A stretch of DNA of 5,784 nt from JAJZMF01 sp035702845 (GTDB lineage: Bacteria > Actinomycetota > Acidimicrobiia > Acidimicrobiales > Palsa-688): positions 1-5,784 of the forward strand of contig DASSZK010000391.1 in NCBI GenBank assembly GCA_035702845.1, read 5' to 3'. Shown here piece by piece: positions 5,481-5,784 of this stretch. The notes under the pieces were generated by a model. That model did not search any database, was not told the DNA's origin, and was given only the letters and a program-made list of their open reading frames with translations. The translations under genes were made by a program, and so were the position numbers. Positions within the stretch are counted from its first letter, which is position 1. Every line of letters begins with the position of its first letter.

Positions 5481-5784
5481 CTGTGTGACGGCCGCACGAC
5501 GAGCGTGGTGGGGGCTCGCCAGCCGCGCCCGGCAAACTCGGCGTCGAGGGACTCGCTGAGACGAGGGATGGCATTGCCGGGCATGAGGGCGATGGCGCTC
5601 CCCCCGAAGCCTGCACCGGTGAGCCTGGCTCCAAGAGCCCCCGAGGAAAGGGCAGTGGCAACTGCTAGGTCCAGCTCGGGGCACGAGACCTCGAAGTCGT
5701 CGCGCAGGCTGCGGTGCCCGTCGGTGAGCAGCTCGCCGACGGTGGCGAGATCGCCTTGGCTCAGAGCAGCGGTGACGCTGCTGA
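5462..5784 (-). CDS. galK: Galactokinase, C-terminal part (runs off the right edge)
   Basis: GHMP-family sugar kinase that phosphorylates galactose to galactose-1-phosphate, the first step of the Leloir pathway, in the cytoplasm. The last 106 residues and the TAG stop (5464-5462) are present; the N-terminal two thirds lie beyond the right edge. Seen in the fragment: GHRSLRDDFEVSCPELD (22-38), a galactokinase signature, and GARLTGAGFGGSAIAL (51-66), the third GHMP motif, with Ser where many galactokinases have Cys after the GG pair. The end, VVRPSHSARRLW, fits the usual short tail. It is convergent with the operon; the neighbourhood does not show other Leloir genes in the window. Identification is firm. 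Confidence 0.95.
   Translation of the reverse strand, partial: SSVTAALSQGDLATVGELLTDGHRSLRDDFEVSCPELDLAVATALSSGALGARLTGAGFGGSAIALMPGNAIPRLSESLDAEFAGRGWRAPTTLVVRPSHSARRLW

Overview
The window is GC-rich bacterial DNA with tightly packed genes, GTG/TTG start options and weak Shine-Dalgarno sites. The partial helicase at the left edge reads like the actinobacterial UvrD2 type, so an actinomycete (Actinomycetota) is the best guess. An early-branching group such as the Acidimicrobiia is possible but not shown. I see no phage, IS, CRISPR or RNA gene.

Layout. (1) Positions 1-1031, minus strand: the N-terminal 343 residues of a UvrD/PcrA-type helicase, continuing past the left edge. (2) Positions 1032-1204: a divergent intergenic region with a 16-bp tandem repeat and candidate promoter elements, in which neither flanking gene has a clear ribosome binding site. 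(3) Positions 1205-5432, plus strand: four closely spaced genes, probably one operon. They encode an alpha/beta hydrolase, a membrane-anchored MurF-like Mur ligase, a D-alanine--D-alanine ligase (Ddl) family protein, and a small two-TM PH-domain (bPH2/YdbS-like) protein. (4) Positions 5462-5784, minus strand: the C-terminal 106 residues of galactokinase, convergent with the operon.

The notable part is the operon. Ddl makes D-Ala-D-Ala, and MurF normally joins that dipeptide to UDP-MurNAc-tripeptide. Here the MurF-like protein keeps the ATP-binding and C-terminal Mur ligase domains but has no recognisable UDP-substrate-binding N-terminal domain. About 150 residues with roughly five hydrophobic segments stand in its place. 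The neighbouring Ddl also has a variant active-site motif. Together with the hydrolase and the PH-domain protein, this suggests a membrane-localised dipeptide-ligation or cell-wall-modification module rather than the standard cytoplasmic MurF step. That functional reading is inference; the domain architecture and gene order are visible in the sequence.
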